Assembly (NCBI GenBank): GCA_017442155.1
Contig: JAFSAU010000044.1
Coordinates: 1 to 64,000, forward strand
DNA from: Clostridia bacterium
GTDB taxonomy: Bacteria > Bacillota > Clostridia > UMGS1883 > UMGS1540
Direction: 5' to 3'
Length of the DNA stretch: 64,000 nucleotides
Shown here piece after piece: positions 54,992 to 62,772 of the stretch (the stretch's first letter is position 1; each line of letters opens with the position of its first letter). The notes beneath the pieces are model-generated. The model was given only the letters and a program-made list of their open reading frames with translations, did not search any database and was not told the DNA's origin. Position numbers and translations under genes: made by a program.

Positions 54992-56542
54992 ATGAAAATG
55001 AAATATACTTTTAAAATGCTGGAAGGCGAATATTGGTGGGGCGGCAGTACATATGAGGGCATAAACATGCCCTTTTCTGCTCTCAGTACGTATGAAGCCG
55101 ATTATCGTATAGATGCGCTGAATCAAACGATGCCGCTGTTTCTTTCGAATCGCGGACGGTATATCTGGAGCGAAAAGCCGTTTGCTGTAAAAATTGAAAA
55201 CGGTATATTCTCTATGGAAGGAGAAGATATTGAACTCTGTGAGGCAGGCGAAACGCTTCGGGATGCATATCTTGCGGCGATGCGTGCTCATTTCCCGTTT
55301 TCGGGAAAAACGCTCCCTCGACTTTTCTTTGAGACGGCACAATATAACACCTGGATGGAATTTACCTATACGCCTACCGAGGAGGGCGTTCTTCGTTATG
55401 CGGAAGAGATTCTGAAAAACGGCTTTGCGCCCGGCATTCTGATTATAGACGAAGGGTGGCAACGGGAATACGGGGATTGGCGCTTTGATCCCGAGAAGTT
55501 TCCGCATCCGAAAGAAATGGTCGAAAAACTGCATGCAATGGGATTTACCGTGATGGTGTGGGTAACGCCGTTTATGAGGCCGGACGGAGAGCGGTTTGTC
55601 CGAAATGCATATTATGACAATGCGGATAAAAATTACTTCGCAAGAACAGATGACGGCGAGGTTGCGTTTGTGCGCTGGTGGAACGGTGCAAGTGCCATAT
55701 TGGATTTTACCAAGGAAAGCGACAGGGAATATCTGGATACACAGCTTCAGGCTCTTATGCGGGATGTTGGTGTTGACGGCTTTAAATTTGACGGCGGCAC
55801 GGTTTCTTGTTATTCCAAGAGCTCTGCAGTTGGAGCGAAGATTTCTTCGGAAAAAGATGCATATGAATATAATCTTGCATGGAATGCTTTTGGGGAAAGA
55901 TATACGTTCCATGAATATAAGGATACGTTTAAAGGCGGAGGGAAAGCTGTCATTCAGCGTATTTGCGATAAAAGACATCGTTGGACGGACCAGGGGCTTG
56001 ATTGCCTGATTCCTTCCGGCATCGCTATGGGGCTTATCGGACATCCATTTGTTTGCCCTGATATGGTTGGCGGGGGCGAATGGACAGATGCTGATGGCGA
56101 AAACGGAAAGATTGACGAGGAACTTTTTGTGCGTATGGCGCAATGCTCCGCACTTTTTCCGATGATGCAGTTTTCATTGGCACCATGGCGCGTGCTTCCC
56201 GAAGAGAATCTCGCCTATGTCCGCGCGGCGGCAGAGCTGCATAGAAATATGGCGCCCACAATTTGTGCGTGCATTTCGGAAAGTGAAAAAACTGGTGAGC
56301 CAACATTGCGACCTATGTGTTATCAGTATCCGGGATGCGGTTACGAAACAATTAAGGATCAGTTCCTTATCGGTGCAGATATTATGGTTGCGCCGGTTGT
56401 TAGCCCCGGCACAAGAGAACGTGTAGTTGTTTTTCCGGAAGGAAAATGGGAAGCGCTGGACGGCACAGTTTACAGCGGTGGAAAAAGCGAAACGGTTCCG
56501 GCACCCCTGGAGACACTTTTGTATTATAAAAGAATTGGCTAA
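54992..56542 (+). CDS. Glycoside hydrolase family 31 enzyme
   Basis: 516-aa alpha-glycosidase of family GH31. The barrel signature is clear: FAPGILIIDEGWQREYGDW, then KFPHPKEMVEKLHAMGFTVMVWVTPF, and the nucleophile region VDGFKFDGG with the catalytic aspartate. The acid/base aspartate probably lies near GGGEWTDADG. Known members release alpha-linked glucose, xylose, galactose or sulfoquinovose. It has no signal peptide and a short N-terminal domain compared with 650-800 aa family members, so it works inside the cell on transported material. Last gene of the operon, followed by two terminators. Confidence 0.85.
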   Translation: MKMKYTFKMLEGEYWWGGSTYEGINMPFSALSTYEADYRIDALNQTMPLFLSNRGRYIWSEKPFAVKIENGIFSMEGEDIELCEAGETLRDAYLAAMRAHFPFSGKTLPRLFFETAQYNTWMEFTYTPTEEGVLRYAEEILKNGFAPGILIIDEGWQREYGDWRFDPEKFPHPKEMVEKLHAMGFTVMVWVTPFMRPDGERFVRNAYYDNADKNYFARTDDGEVAFVRWWNGASAILDFTKESDREYLDTQLQALMRDVGVDGFKFDGGTVSCYSKSSAVGAKISSEKDAYEYNLAWNAFGERYTFHEYKDTFKGGGKAVIQRICDKRHRWTDQGLDCLIPSGIAMGLIGHPFVCPDMVGGGEWTDADGENGKIDEELFVRMAQCSALFPMMQFSLAPWRVLPEENLAYVRAAAELHRNMAPTICACISESEKTGEPTLRPMCYQYPGCGYETIKDQFLIGADIMVAPVVSPGTRERVVVFPEGKWEALDGTVYSGGKSETVPAPLETLLYYKRIG

Positions 56543-56567
56543 ACTTAATACTTGAATAAATGATAAT

Positions 56568-56601
56568 AGACGGTGTAAAAAATCAATTTTTTACACCGTC
56601 T
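56568..56601 (+). terminator. First terminator of the glycosidase operon
   Basis: AGACGGTGTAAAAAA pairs with its complement around a 4-base loop; the T-run lies within the stem. Confidence 0.8.
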
Positions 56602-56610
56602 CAGACTGTC

Positions 56611-56650
56611 GAAGAACCCGAATTTGCATCAATCAAAAATCGGGTTCTTC
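56611..56650 (+). terminator. Second terminator of the glycosidase operon
   Basis: GAAGAACCCGA pairs with TCGGGTTCTTC around an 18-base loop, followed by T-rich sequence. Two hairpins in tandem isolate the amidoligase cluster from the operon upstream. Confidence 0.7.
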
Positions 56651-56738
56651 TTCATATTTATTAAATTTATAACAAAATTAAGCCATTTGGAAGGGGATTA
56701 AAATGTAATAACATCTTCTTTCTTTTAGATATTATACC

Positions 56739-56762
56739 TTTGATACAAAACTTTGTATCAAA
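56739..56762. promoter_or_regulatory. Perfect inverted repeat upstream of the peptide gene
   Basis: TTTGATACAAA-AC-TTTGTATCAAA, 11-bp arms without mismatch, 26 bp before the GTG of the 36-aa ORF. It could be an operator of the amidoligase cluster or a recombination site. It lacks a following T-run, which argues against a terminator. Confidence 0.5.
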
Positions 56763-56787
56763 ATTAAAAGAAAGAGAGGAAACGAAA

Positions 56788-56898
56788 GTGATATTCAGTT
56801 TCAGCAAAAAGAAATTCTTTAAGAAAATAATTCTTGGCATAAGTGCACTGCTTAAATCTATCATAGGCGGCATAGCTGAGAGTTTTATATTTTCTTAA
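56788..56898 (+). CDS. Small cationic membrane-active-like peptide ORF
   Basis: 36-residue ORF from a GTG with GAGAGG 8 nt upstream. The N-terminus is basic (FSFSKKKFFKKI) and the rest hydrophobic (IILGISALLKSIIGG, then IAESFIFS), giving an amphipathic or membrane-spanning helix. It ends 26 bp before the amidoligase gene. No homologue is recognised. It could be a toxic or antimicrobial peptide, a membrane anchor, or the substrate of the amidoligase. Too short for certainty; support comes from the ribosome site and position. Confidence 0.5.
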   Translation: MIFSFSKKKFFKKIILGISALLKSIIGGIAESFIFS

Positions 56899-56924
56899 AA
56901 ACGAAAGAAACGGAGGAATTAAAA

Positions 56925-58028
56925 ATGGAAGTAAAAACAACGTGCTTTGTGTGCGGTACAGAGCTAATGGCGGATGCCTTTGTGGAATTTGACGGGAAAA
57001 TATTTTGCGACGAATGTTTGAGGGAAAAGACGATAACCTGCGACTCTTGCGGGGAGCGCATATATCGCGAGGAAGCACAAGGAGATGCGTTTACATCATT
57101 ATGCAGCAGCTGTTATGATTACAATTATACGCACTGCGAAGAATGCGGTGCCCTGATACATAATGACGATGCGCATTACGAGGACGATTCAGATGATCCA
57201 TACTGCGCGGAATGCTTTGCTAAATTGCAAGCATGTGCAATAAAGTCATATAACTACAAGCCCGAGCCGATATTTTACGGCTCGGGTAATTTATTTATGG
57301 GAGTGGAACTTGAAATTGACAAAGGCGGTGAGGATAATGAAAATGCGGAGGCTTTGCTTGATATCGCAAACCGTTATAAAGAGCATATGTACTGCAAGCA
57401 CGACGGTAGTATTGATAATGGTTTTGAAATGGTTTCGCACCCGATGAGTCTGGAATATCATATGAGCGAAATGAATTGGGGTGATATATTTCGTCATGCC
57501 GTTTCTATGGACTACCGTTCTCATCAGACAAGCACCTGCGGACTACATATTCACGTGAGCCGCTCCGCTTTTGGCAAGAGCATTGATGAACAAGAAGATG
57601 TCATTTCAAGAATTGTGTATTTTGTGGAAAACCATTGGAATGAGCTTTTAAAGTTTTCGCGCCGTACAGAGGAAACAATTAATCGTTGGGCGAGCCGCTA
57701 TGGAATATCAACAACGGCAAAAGACACCTACAAAAATGCAAAAGACAGACACATGGGACGGTATGTTGCGGTGAATCTCGAAAATTACAGTACCATAGAA
57801 TTTCGTCTGTTCAGAGGGACGTTATGCTACAAAACCTTTGTTGCGACCTTACAGCTGATTTATGAGATTTGCAGGTTTGCTATCCAAATGAACGACAAGT
57901 CTATGGAACGTTTGTCTTGGTCGGAGTTTGTTTTAAAAATTCCACCTGATAAAGCAGAGCTGATTGAGTATTTGAAAGTTAAAAGACTGTATGTAAATGA
58001 GAAAATGGAAGAAAGCGAGGATATGTAA
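56925..58028 (+). CDS. Amidoligase family protein with N-terminal zinc-binding region
   Basis: 367-aa protein. Residues about 1-100 contain paired CxxC motifs (CFVCG/CDECL, CDSCG/CSSCY, CEECG/CAECF) that resemble LIM or zinc-ribbon modules and probably bind a partner. From about residue 122 the Amidoligase_2 domain follows: MGVELEIDKGG, CKHDGSIDNGFEMVSHPM, CGLHIHVSR and IEFRLFRGTL, the acidic and basic residues of a glutamine-synthetase-like ATP-dependent carboxylate-amine ligase. The family is predicted to join amino or carboxyl groups on peptides or metabolites. It is directly followed by a class II glutamine amidotransferase, and a good ribosome site (GGAGG) lies before its ATG. Confidence 0.85.
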   Translation: MEVKTTCFVCGTELMADAFVEFDGKIFCDECLREKTITCDSCGERIYREEAQGDAFTSLCSSCYDYNYTHCEECGALIHNDDAHYEDDSDDPYCAECFAKLQACAIKSYNYKPEPIFYGSGNLFMGVELEIDKGGEDNENAEALLDIANRYKEHMYCKHDGSIDNGFEMVSHPMSLEYHMSEMNWGDIFRHAVSMDYRSHQTSTCGLHIHVSRSAFGKSIDEQEDVISRIVYFVENHWNELLKFSRRTEETINRWASRYGISTTAKDTYKNAKDRHMGRYVAVNLENYSTIEFRLFRGTLCYKTFVATLQLIYEICRFAIQMNDKSMERLSWSEFVLKIPPDKAELIEYLKVKRLYVNEKMEESEDM

Positions 58029-58029
58029 T

Positions 58030-58944
58030 ATGTGCGGTTTATTTGGGATTTATAATTACAGCGGACAAAAAATCGAAGGACTAAGTAACCTTACGAATCT
58101 GCTTGCCGAAAATGCAACTGTCAGAGGAACGGATGCCGCCGGGATTGCGTATAACAGTGGAGGAAAACTAACGATACATAAAGAAGCAAAGTCGGCATAT
58201 ATGGTGGATTTCAAGCATCCCGACAATGCGGTTTGCGTCACCGGACATACCCGCCATGCAACGCAAGGCGACAAAAAGAAAAATTATAATAACCATCCAT
58301 TCGCAGGTTCTTGCAGAAATTTGCGTTTTGCTCTTGCGCATAACGGAGTGCTTATAAATGATGCGGATTTAAAACGGCAATATCATTTGCCGAGAACAAA
58401 AATTGCAACGGATAGCTTTGTTGCCGTCCAGCTTCTCGAAAAGAGAAAACTGCTTGATATTGAAAGCGTAAAGTTTATGGCGGAAAAAGTAAGCGGCAGC
58501 TTTGCCTTTACCATTCTCGACAGTTCCGATACACTATGGCTTGTTCGAGGCGACAGTCCGCTCTCGCTTGTGCATCTGCCAAAATATAAACTTTATGTTT
58601 ATGCTTCAACAGAAGAAATCTTGTATAAATCGCTTGTGGATACAAAGTTGTTTGCCGAAATCAAAAGTGGGGCATTTGAAGAGATAGCAGTTCGCTCCGG
58701 CGATATTATAAGGTTCTTGCCTGACGGCAAGCTTTTAAAGGATACTTTTAAATTTGCAGATTACAGTAGCCTGTATGACTGCCGTTGGTGGAGCTATATG
58801 CCAAAGGACAAGCAAAACGCATATGTCGAGGATTTAAAATCTGTTGCCGCATATCAGGGCTTTGCGTCCGAAACGGTAGATGAATTATTAAATGATGGTT
58901 TTACCCCGGAAGAAATTGAGGAATACATTTACTGTTTGGAATAA
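58030..58944 (+). CDS. Class II glutamine amidotransferase
   Basis: 304-aa Ntn-hydrolase. The sequence begins MCGLFGIYNYSG with Cys2 as nucleophile after removal of Met, followed by GTDAAGIAY, VTGHTRHATQG and LAHNGVLIND, the full glutaminase signature as in GlmS or PurF. No synthase domain follows, so the ammonia must go to a partner; the preceding amidoligase, whose stop is next to this ATG, is the obvious one. The start is fixed by Cys2; the frame continues upstream to 57997 inside the amidoligase gene. Confidence 0.88.
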   Translation: MCGLFGIYNYSGQKIEGLSNLTNLLAENATVRGTDAAGIAYNSGGKLTIHKEAKSAYMVDFKHPDNAVCVTGHTRHATQGDKKKNYNNHPFAGSCRNLRFALAHNGVLINDADLKRQYHLPRTKIATDSFVAVQLLEKRKLLDIESVKFMAEKVSGSFAFTILDSSDTLWLVRGDSPLSLVHLPKYKLYVYASTEEILYKSLVDTKLFAEIKSGAFEEIAVRSGDIIRFLPDGKLLKDTFKFADYSSLYDCRWWSYMPKDKQNAYVEDLKSVAAYQGFASETVDELLNDGFTPEEIEEYIYCLE

Positions 58945-59010
58945 GTATGTTTCAAAAGGTACACCTTTTGGTATATTGCAAGAGAGAGTATAATGTAAAG
59001 GATTTAGTAT

Positions 59011-59067
59011 CCGTAAAGGTCCGGAAAAACTTTTGGAACTATCCCAAAATCAGAACGACCTTTATGG
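59011..59067. repeat. Nested inverted repeats upstream of the small serine recombinase
   Basis: Outer arms CCGTAAAGGTC (59011-59021) and GACCTTTATGG (59057-59067, one mismatch) enclose inner arms TTTTGG (59031-59036) and CCAAAA (59044-59049). The position just before the recombinase start is where resolution sites of serine resolvases are found. It could also regulate the gene. Confidence 0.5.
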
Positions 59068-59088
59068 ACGCTTTTGTTTGGAGGAAAT

Positions 59089-59694
59089 ATGGAAAGCAAA
59101 GTGTTTTATTATGCCCGAGTGTCCAGCCGGGAACAGAACCTCGACAGGCAACTGGAAGCCTTCCGAAAGCTCGGTGCTTTAGAACGGGAAATTATTTGCG
59201 ATAAAGATAGCGGGAAGGATTTACAACGAACAGGATATCAAGCACTTAAAAATGCTATGCTTCGAAGCGGTGATACTCTTGTTGTAAAATCTTTGGACAG
59301 GCTCAGCAGAAACAAAACGGATATCAAAAATGAACTGCAATATTTTAAAGAAAATAACATACGGCTAAAAGTGATGGACCTCCCTACAACCATGATGGAA
59401 TTACCCGAAGGTCAGGAATGGGTTTTTGAAATGGTCAATGCGATTTTGATTGAAGTCCTCGGCACAATCGCAGAGCAGGAGCGAAAGACCATCCAAAAAC
59501 GGCAGAGGGAAGGAATAGATGCGGCAAAGAGGAAAGGGAAGCATCTTGGGAGACCTAAGGCAGAGCTACCCGATGGATACGAACTGGTGCTTTCAGATTG
59601 GAAAAGCGGAAAAATAAGAACGAAGGAGGCGATGGAAGAACTCGGGATGCGAAAATCAACCTTTTATAGATGTGTGCGTACGCTTGGGGACTGA
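59089..59694 (+). CDS. Small serine recombinase (resolvase/invertase family)
   Basis: 201-aa site-specific recombinase. The catalytic serine is at residue 12 in FYYARVSSREQ, with KSLDRLSRN and the GTIAEQERKTIQKRQREGI E-helix. The C-terminal helix-turn-helix (GKIRTKEAMEELGMRKSTFYR) binds DNA. It is the Hin/Gin/resolvase type and different from the large recombinase near the left end. Start at the ATG at 59089 after GGAGG. It lies 98 bp from the right border and may resolve dimers, invert a segment or assist excision. Confidence 0.93.
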   Translation: MESKVFYYARVSSREQNLDRQLEAFRKLGALEREIICDKDSGKDLQRTGYQALKNAMLRSGDTLVVKSLDRLSRNKTDIKNELQYFKENNIRLKVMDLPTTMMELPEGQEWVFEMVNAILIEVLGTIAEQERKTIQKRQREGIDAAKRKGKHLGRPKAELPDGYELVLSDWKSGKIRTKEAMEELGMRKSTFYRCVRTLGD

Positions 59695-59757
59695 AACGGT
59701 AGAAGCGATTATCAAGGAAGTATACGATAAGCTGGGCAGTAAAAAATGAATTTCGTT

Positions 59758-59805
59758 AAGTGGCAAGGTGTTTCCAACTGCTGCCAGTGGGGACAGCCTG
59801 GACTG
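59758..59805. other. attR: right junction of the element
   Basis: AAGTGGC (59758-59764) and the 13-bp repeat CCAACTGCTGCCA (59774-59786) are the inverted copies of the repeats at the left end. Five bases later lies the GA dinucleotide (59792-59793), then the host half-site CA-N6-ACTG (59794-59805). Combining the element arms of both junctions gives a palindromic attP centred on GA; combining the host arms gives CAGT-N6-TG-GA-CA-N6-ACTG. Confidence 0.88.
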
Positions 59806-60034
59806 GAAGGGGCTGACGGCAACAGAAATGGAGGCGCGGATTATGCCCCGTATTCGAAATGGCTCAATTATTTTGTTTCATGCAGGAACAGAGCAGACTG
59901 CCGAAGCCCTTCCGGCTCTTTTGGAAGAAATCCGGGCGGACGGCTATGTGTTTTCTACGGTGGGAGACCTGATTTACAAAGAAAACTACATAGTAAATCA
60001 TGAGGGCAGACAAATACAAACCGGAAACATGTAA
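59794..60034 (+). pseudogene. pdaB: 3' part of the interrupted PdaB-like polysaccharide deacetylase
   Basis: From 59795 the frame encodes SLDWKGLTATEMEARIM, then IILFHAGTEQTAEALPALLEE and ends at 60034. It completes CE4 motif 4 (WDVDSLDW when joined to the part at 28271) and contains motif 5 with the catalytic histidine (LFHAG). The frame matches the 5' part exactly across the GA dinucleotide, giving 79 codons here and 255 in all. No frame damage is seen in either part, so the gene is interrupted but not decayed. A terminator follows at 60052. Confidence 0.92.
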
Positions 60035-60051
60035 ATACAGGTCATTTGAAA

Positions 60052-60088
60052 AAATACCGAAGCAACCAGAATAGGCGCTTCGGTATTT
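60052..60088. terminator. Bidirectional terminator between pdaB and rhaA
   Basis: AATACCGAAGC pairs with GCTTCGGTATT around a 13-base loop, flanked by A and T runs. It serves the convergent pdaB and rhaA genes. Confidence 0.85.
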
Positions 60089-60116
60089 TGGGTTTCTGAA
60101 AATTCTATATTGTCTT

Positions 60117-61352
60117 TTACCGTTTGGAAAGGACTTCCTTTTCGTAAGTGCGGACGGCGGGCAGCCAATCAACAGGTGTACCATTTTCCTCGCAGAACTT
60201 TTCCCAGACAGCACCGAAGGGATATTCCTTCAGCTCTTCGGTGATGGCCATAATGGATGTGAAATCATCTTCTTCCTGCATTTCCGCCAGCATCTGGTTC
60301 GGGGTCAGAAGTGCACGAAGGAGAGCCTTCTGCATATTCCGCATGCCGGTAACCCAGGCAGCAATGCGATTGATACTGGCGTCAAAGTAATCCAGCCCAA
60401 TCATCACGCGGTCCAGGGCATCACAGCAGACAATTTCTTTTGCAATTTCACAAAGCTCATCCTCCATAAGTACCACATGGTCACTGTCCCAGCGTACACC
60501 GCGGGTAACGTGCAGGGCTACTTTGTCGGCGAAGAGAAGCAGCGAGGGAAGCTTATCGGAAACCACTTCGGTGGGATGATAGTGGCCATTATCAAGAAGA
60601 CACAAAATCTTATTCTCGGTGGCATACTGCATATAAAATTCGTGGGAGCCGACGGTATAGGCTTCCATGCCGATGCCGAATACTTTGGATTCCACACTGT
60701 CCACAATATATTTTTCATCATATTTTACAGCGAAAATCTCATCCAGAGAAGCTTTCAGACGTGCGCGGGGGGAGAACCGGTCTGCAGGGATGTTTTTATA
60801 CCCGTCCGGAATCCAGAGGTTGCAGAGACAGGGGGAACCCTGTTCCTTACCGATGTAAGCCGCAATTTCGCGGCAGGCCTTGCCATGATTTACCCAGAAT
60901 TTACGAATTTCTTCGTTCGGGTGGGAAAGCGTCAGATTATCGGCTGCTTTCGGATGGGAGAAGAAAGTGGGGTTAAAGTCGAGATACAAACCGCGTTCCT
61001 TCGCAAACTGCACCCAGGGTGCAAAATGTTCGGGGCGCAGTTGATCCCGGTCCACCTTGTTGCCGTTAAAAATCGCATAGATGGCATGGAGGTTGATACG
61101 GTGCTTGCCCGGAATCAGGGAAAGGGCCTTGTCAATATCTGCCATCAGCTCCTGGGGCGTGGAGGCCTTACCGGGATAGTTGCCGGTGGTCTGAATGCCG
61201 CCGGACAGTGCGCCGTCGGATTCAAAGCCAATTACATCGTCGCCCTGCCAGCAGTGCATGGAAACACGTACATTCCCGAGTGCACGGATAGCGGCATCTG
61301 TATCAATCCCGTACTTTGCATATTTATTTTTTGCGATTTCATATAGTGTCAT
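60117..61352 (-). CDS. rhaA: L-rhamnose isomerase
   Basis: 411-aa metal-dependent isomerase converting L-rhamnose to L-rhamnulose. Blocks typical of Rha[15 protein letters not shown] near the N-terminus, [16 protein letters not shown], the metal-site region [21 protein letters not shown], and [14 protein letters not shown]. The start is the ATG at 61352, 7 nt after GGAGG; a longer frame lacks a ribosome site. It follows rhaB by 13 bp. The aldolase gene rhaD is not in the window. Confidence 0.93.
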   Translation of the reverse strand: MTLYEIAKNKYAKYGIDTDAAIRALGNVRVSMHCWQGDDVIGFESDGALSGGIQTTGNYPGKASTPQELMADIDKALSLIPGKHRINLHAIYAIFNGNKVDRDQLRPEHFAPWVQFAKERGLYLDFNPTFFSHPKAADNLTLSHPNEEIRKFWVNHGKACREIAAYIGKEQGSPCLCNLWIPDGYKNIPADRFSPRARLKASLDEIFAVKYDEKYIVDSVESKVFGIGMEAYTVGSHEFYMQYATENKILCLLDNGHYHPTEVVSDKLPSLLLFADKVALHVTRGVRWDSDHVVLMEDELCEIAKEIVCCDALDRVMIGLDYFDASINRIAAWVTGMRNMQKALLRALLTPNQMLAEMQEEDDFTSIMAITEELKEYPFGAVWEKFCEENGTPVDWLPAVRTYEKEVLSKR

Positions 61353-61365
61353 TTTTTTACCTCCG

Positions 61366-62748
61366 TTATATTGTTTCAATGGGGAAGGATGCAGCCACAG
61401 CTTCTTTTGCCTCGGCGACTGTTTTAAATTCGCCGGAAGAGAGCATCTGCATCATCAGATTGCCGATGGCCGTGGCTTCCGTAGGACCGGCATATACGGC
61501 TTTTCCTGTGTATTCTGCGGTCAGCTGGCTCAGATAGTTGTCCTTGGAGCCGCCGCCGATAATGTGAATCGAATCATAGGTGTTCCCCGTGATTTGTTCG
61601 ATTTCGCGTACAGTTTCTCCGTAACTCATTGCCAGACTGTGGTACACGCAGTGCAGAATGTCACCTAAAGTATCGGGCGCAGCCTCTCCTTTTGCTTCGA
61701 GATAGCTGCGAATGGCATTCATCATGCTATCGGGTGCCAGAAACATATCGTCATTGACATCAATTCTTCCGGCGTAAGCGGATTCCATTGCCATGTCACA
61801 AAGCTGACCGAAGGAATACTCGTCATTCAGTTCCTTTTTAATAGACTGAATAATCCAGAGACCCATGATGTTTTTGAGGTACCGGACCTGCCCGTCGTGG
61901 GCACCTTCATTGGTAAGCCCGGCGTTTCTGCCTGCAAGACTTCCGTTCATTTCCGGCAGAAGTGTTCCCATTAGAGACCAGGTACCACTGCTGATATATA
62001 CGCAGGGACGCGTGGTGGGGACTGCCATGACGGCAGAAGCAGTGTCATGGGCGGGGGCAAGGATTACCGTGCAGTCCAGACCCGTCTCGGTCTGTACCTC
62101 GGCTGTCAGCTTGCCGACCACAGTGCCCGGCATTTCCGGCTTTGCAAATATATTTGTCGGAAAGCCCAGTGTATTTAGTATTTCCGCATCGAAATCCTGG
62201 GTTTTTGCGTTCATCATCTGGGTGGTGGAGGCCATGGTGAACTCGTTTTTCTGTACGCCGGTCAGCAGGAAATTAAAATATTCAGCCAGGTGAAGATACC
62301 GTTTGGCCTTGGAAAGGTAGTCCGAGGTGCTTTTTATGCTGTACAGCTGATAAATGGAATTGAACCGCTGGGTTTGTACGCCGGTGCGGGCGTATAAGGT
62401 ATCATAGGGGATTTTTTCGTAAACGGCTTCGGGCATTCCGTCTGTACGGCTGTCACGGTAGGCTACCGTGTCACCGAGAATCTGATTGTTTTCGTCAAGC
62501 AGAACAAAGTCCACACCAAAACAATCAATGCCCATGTAAGCGGGTTTTTTCCCCAGCTCCACACATTTTTTCATACCGTTTTTGATTTCAGCATATAATC
62601 GGTCCAGCTCCCAGCAGAGGTGACCGTTCCGTTTTACATTCCCGTTTTTAAAACGGTAAACTTCTTCGATTTCGATTTTGCCGTTTTTTAGGCTACCTAA
62701 AACGTGACGACCGCTGGATGCGCCGATGTCAATTGCCAGATAGTACAT
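61366..62748 (-). CDS. rhaB: Rhamnulokinase
   Basis: 460-aa sugar kinase of the FGGY family that phosphorylates L-rhamnulose. N-terminal ATP/sugar motif [39 protein letters not shown] in the sugar site, and the C-terminal phosphate loop [18 protein letters not shown] plus [10 protein letters not shown] typical of rhamnulokinases. Length is normal. It lies between the small SLH gene and rhaA on the minus strand. Confidence 0.93.
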   Translation of the reverse strand: MYYLAIDIGASSGRHVLGSLKNGKIEIEEVYRFKNGNVKRNGHLCWELDRLYAEIKNGMKKCVELGKKPAYMGIDCFGVDFVLLDENNQILGDTVAYRDSRTDGMPEAVYEKIPYDTLYARTGVQTQRFNSIYQLYSIKSTSDYLSKAKRYLHLAEYFNFLLTGVQKNEFTMASTTQMMNAKTQDFDAEILNTLGFPTNIFAKPEMPGTVVGKLTAEVQTETGLDCTVILAPAHDTASAVMAVPTTRPCVYISSGTWSLMGTLLPEMNGSLAGRNAGLTNEGAHDGQVRYLKNIMGLWIIQSIKKELNDEYSFGQLCDMAMESAYAGRIDVNDDMFLAPDSMMNAIRSYLEAKGEAAPDTLGDILHCVYHSLAMSYGETVREIEQITGNTYDSIHIIGGGSKDNYLSQLTAEYTGKAVYAGPTEATAIGNLMMQMLSSGEFKTVAEAKEAVAASFPIETI

Positions 62749-62772
62749 ATGTATTCTCCTTTTAGTCAGTTT

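Larger units (their letters stand above)
28798..59793. mobile_element. 30,996-bp serine-recombinase element inserted in pdaB
   Basis: The borders are set by the two halves of one deacetylase gene and a shared GGA at both junctions; the GA within it is the inferred crossover dinucleotide. TnpX/TndX-type recombinases are known to use GA. The ends carry inverted 13-bp repeats exactly 5 bp from the GA. Contents: toxin-antitoxin and mobility genes including a large serine recombinase and a short relaxase (28.8-35.4 kb), two AraC-controlled carbohydrate operons with very large secreted proteins (35.4-56.6 kb), and an amidoligase cluster with a small serine recombinase (56.7-59.7 kb). No capsid, tail or conjugative secretion genes are seen. 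It is therefore best described as a mobilisable or formerly mobilisable integrative element. Confidence 0.92.

Noticed and set aside
54932..56143. 403-codon minus-strand open frame
   Set aside because: Antisense to the GH31 gene; the translation is rich in Arg, His, Cys and Phe without a domain, typical of a shadow.
59695..59756. Open tail after the small recombinase reading ETVEAIIKEVYDKLGSKK in another frame
   Set aside because: It looks coding-like, but has no start of its own. It could be a remnant or a frameshifted tail of the recombinase; the recombinase is complete without it.
28798..59793. Prophage
   Set aside because: No capsid, terminase, tail, holin or lysin gene is present; the content is mobility, toxin-antitoxin and metabolic genes.
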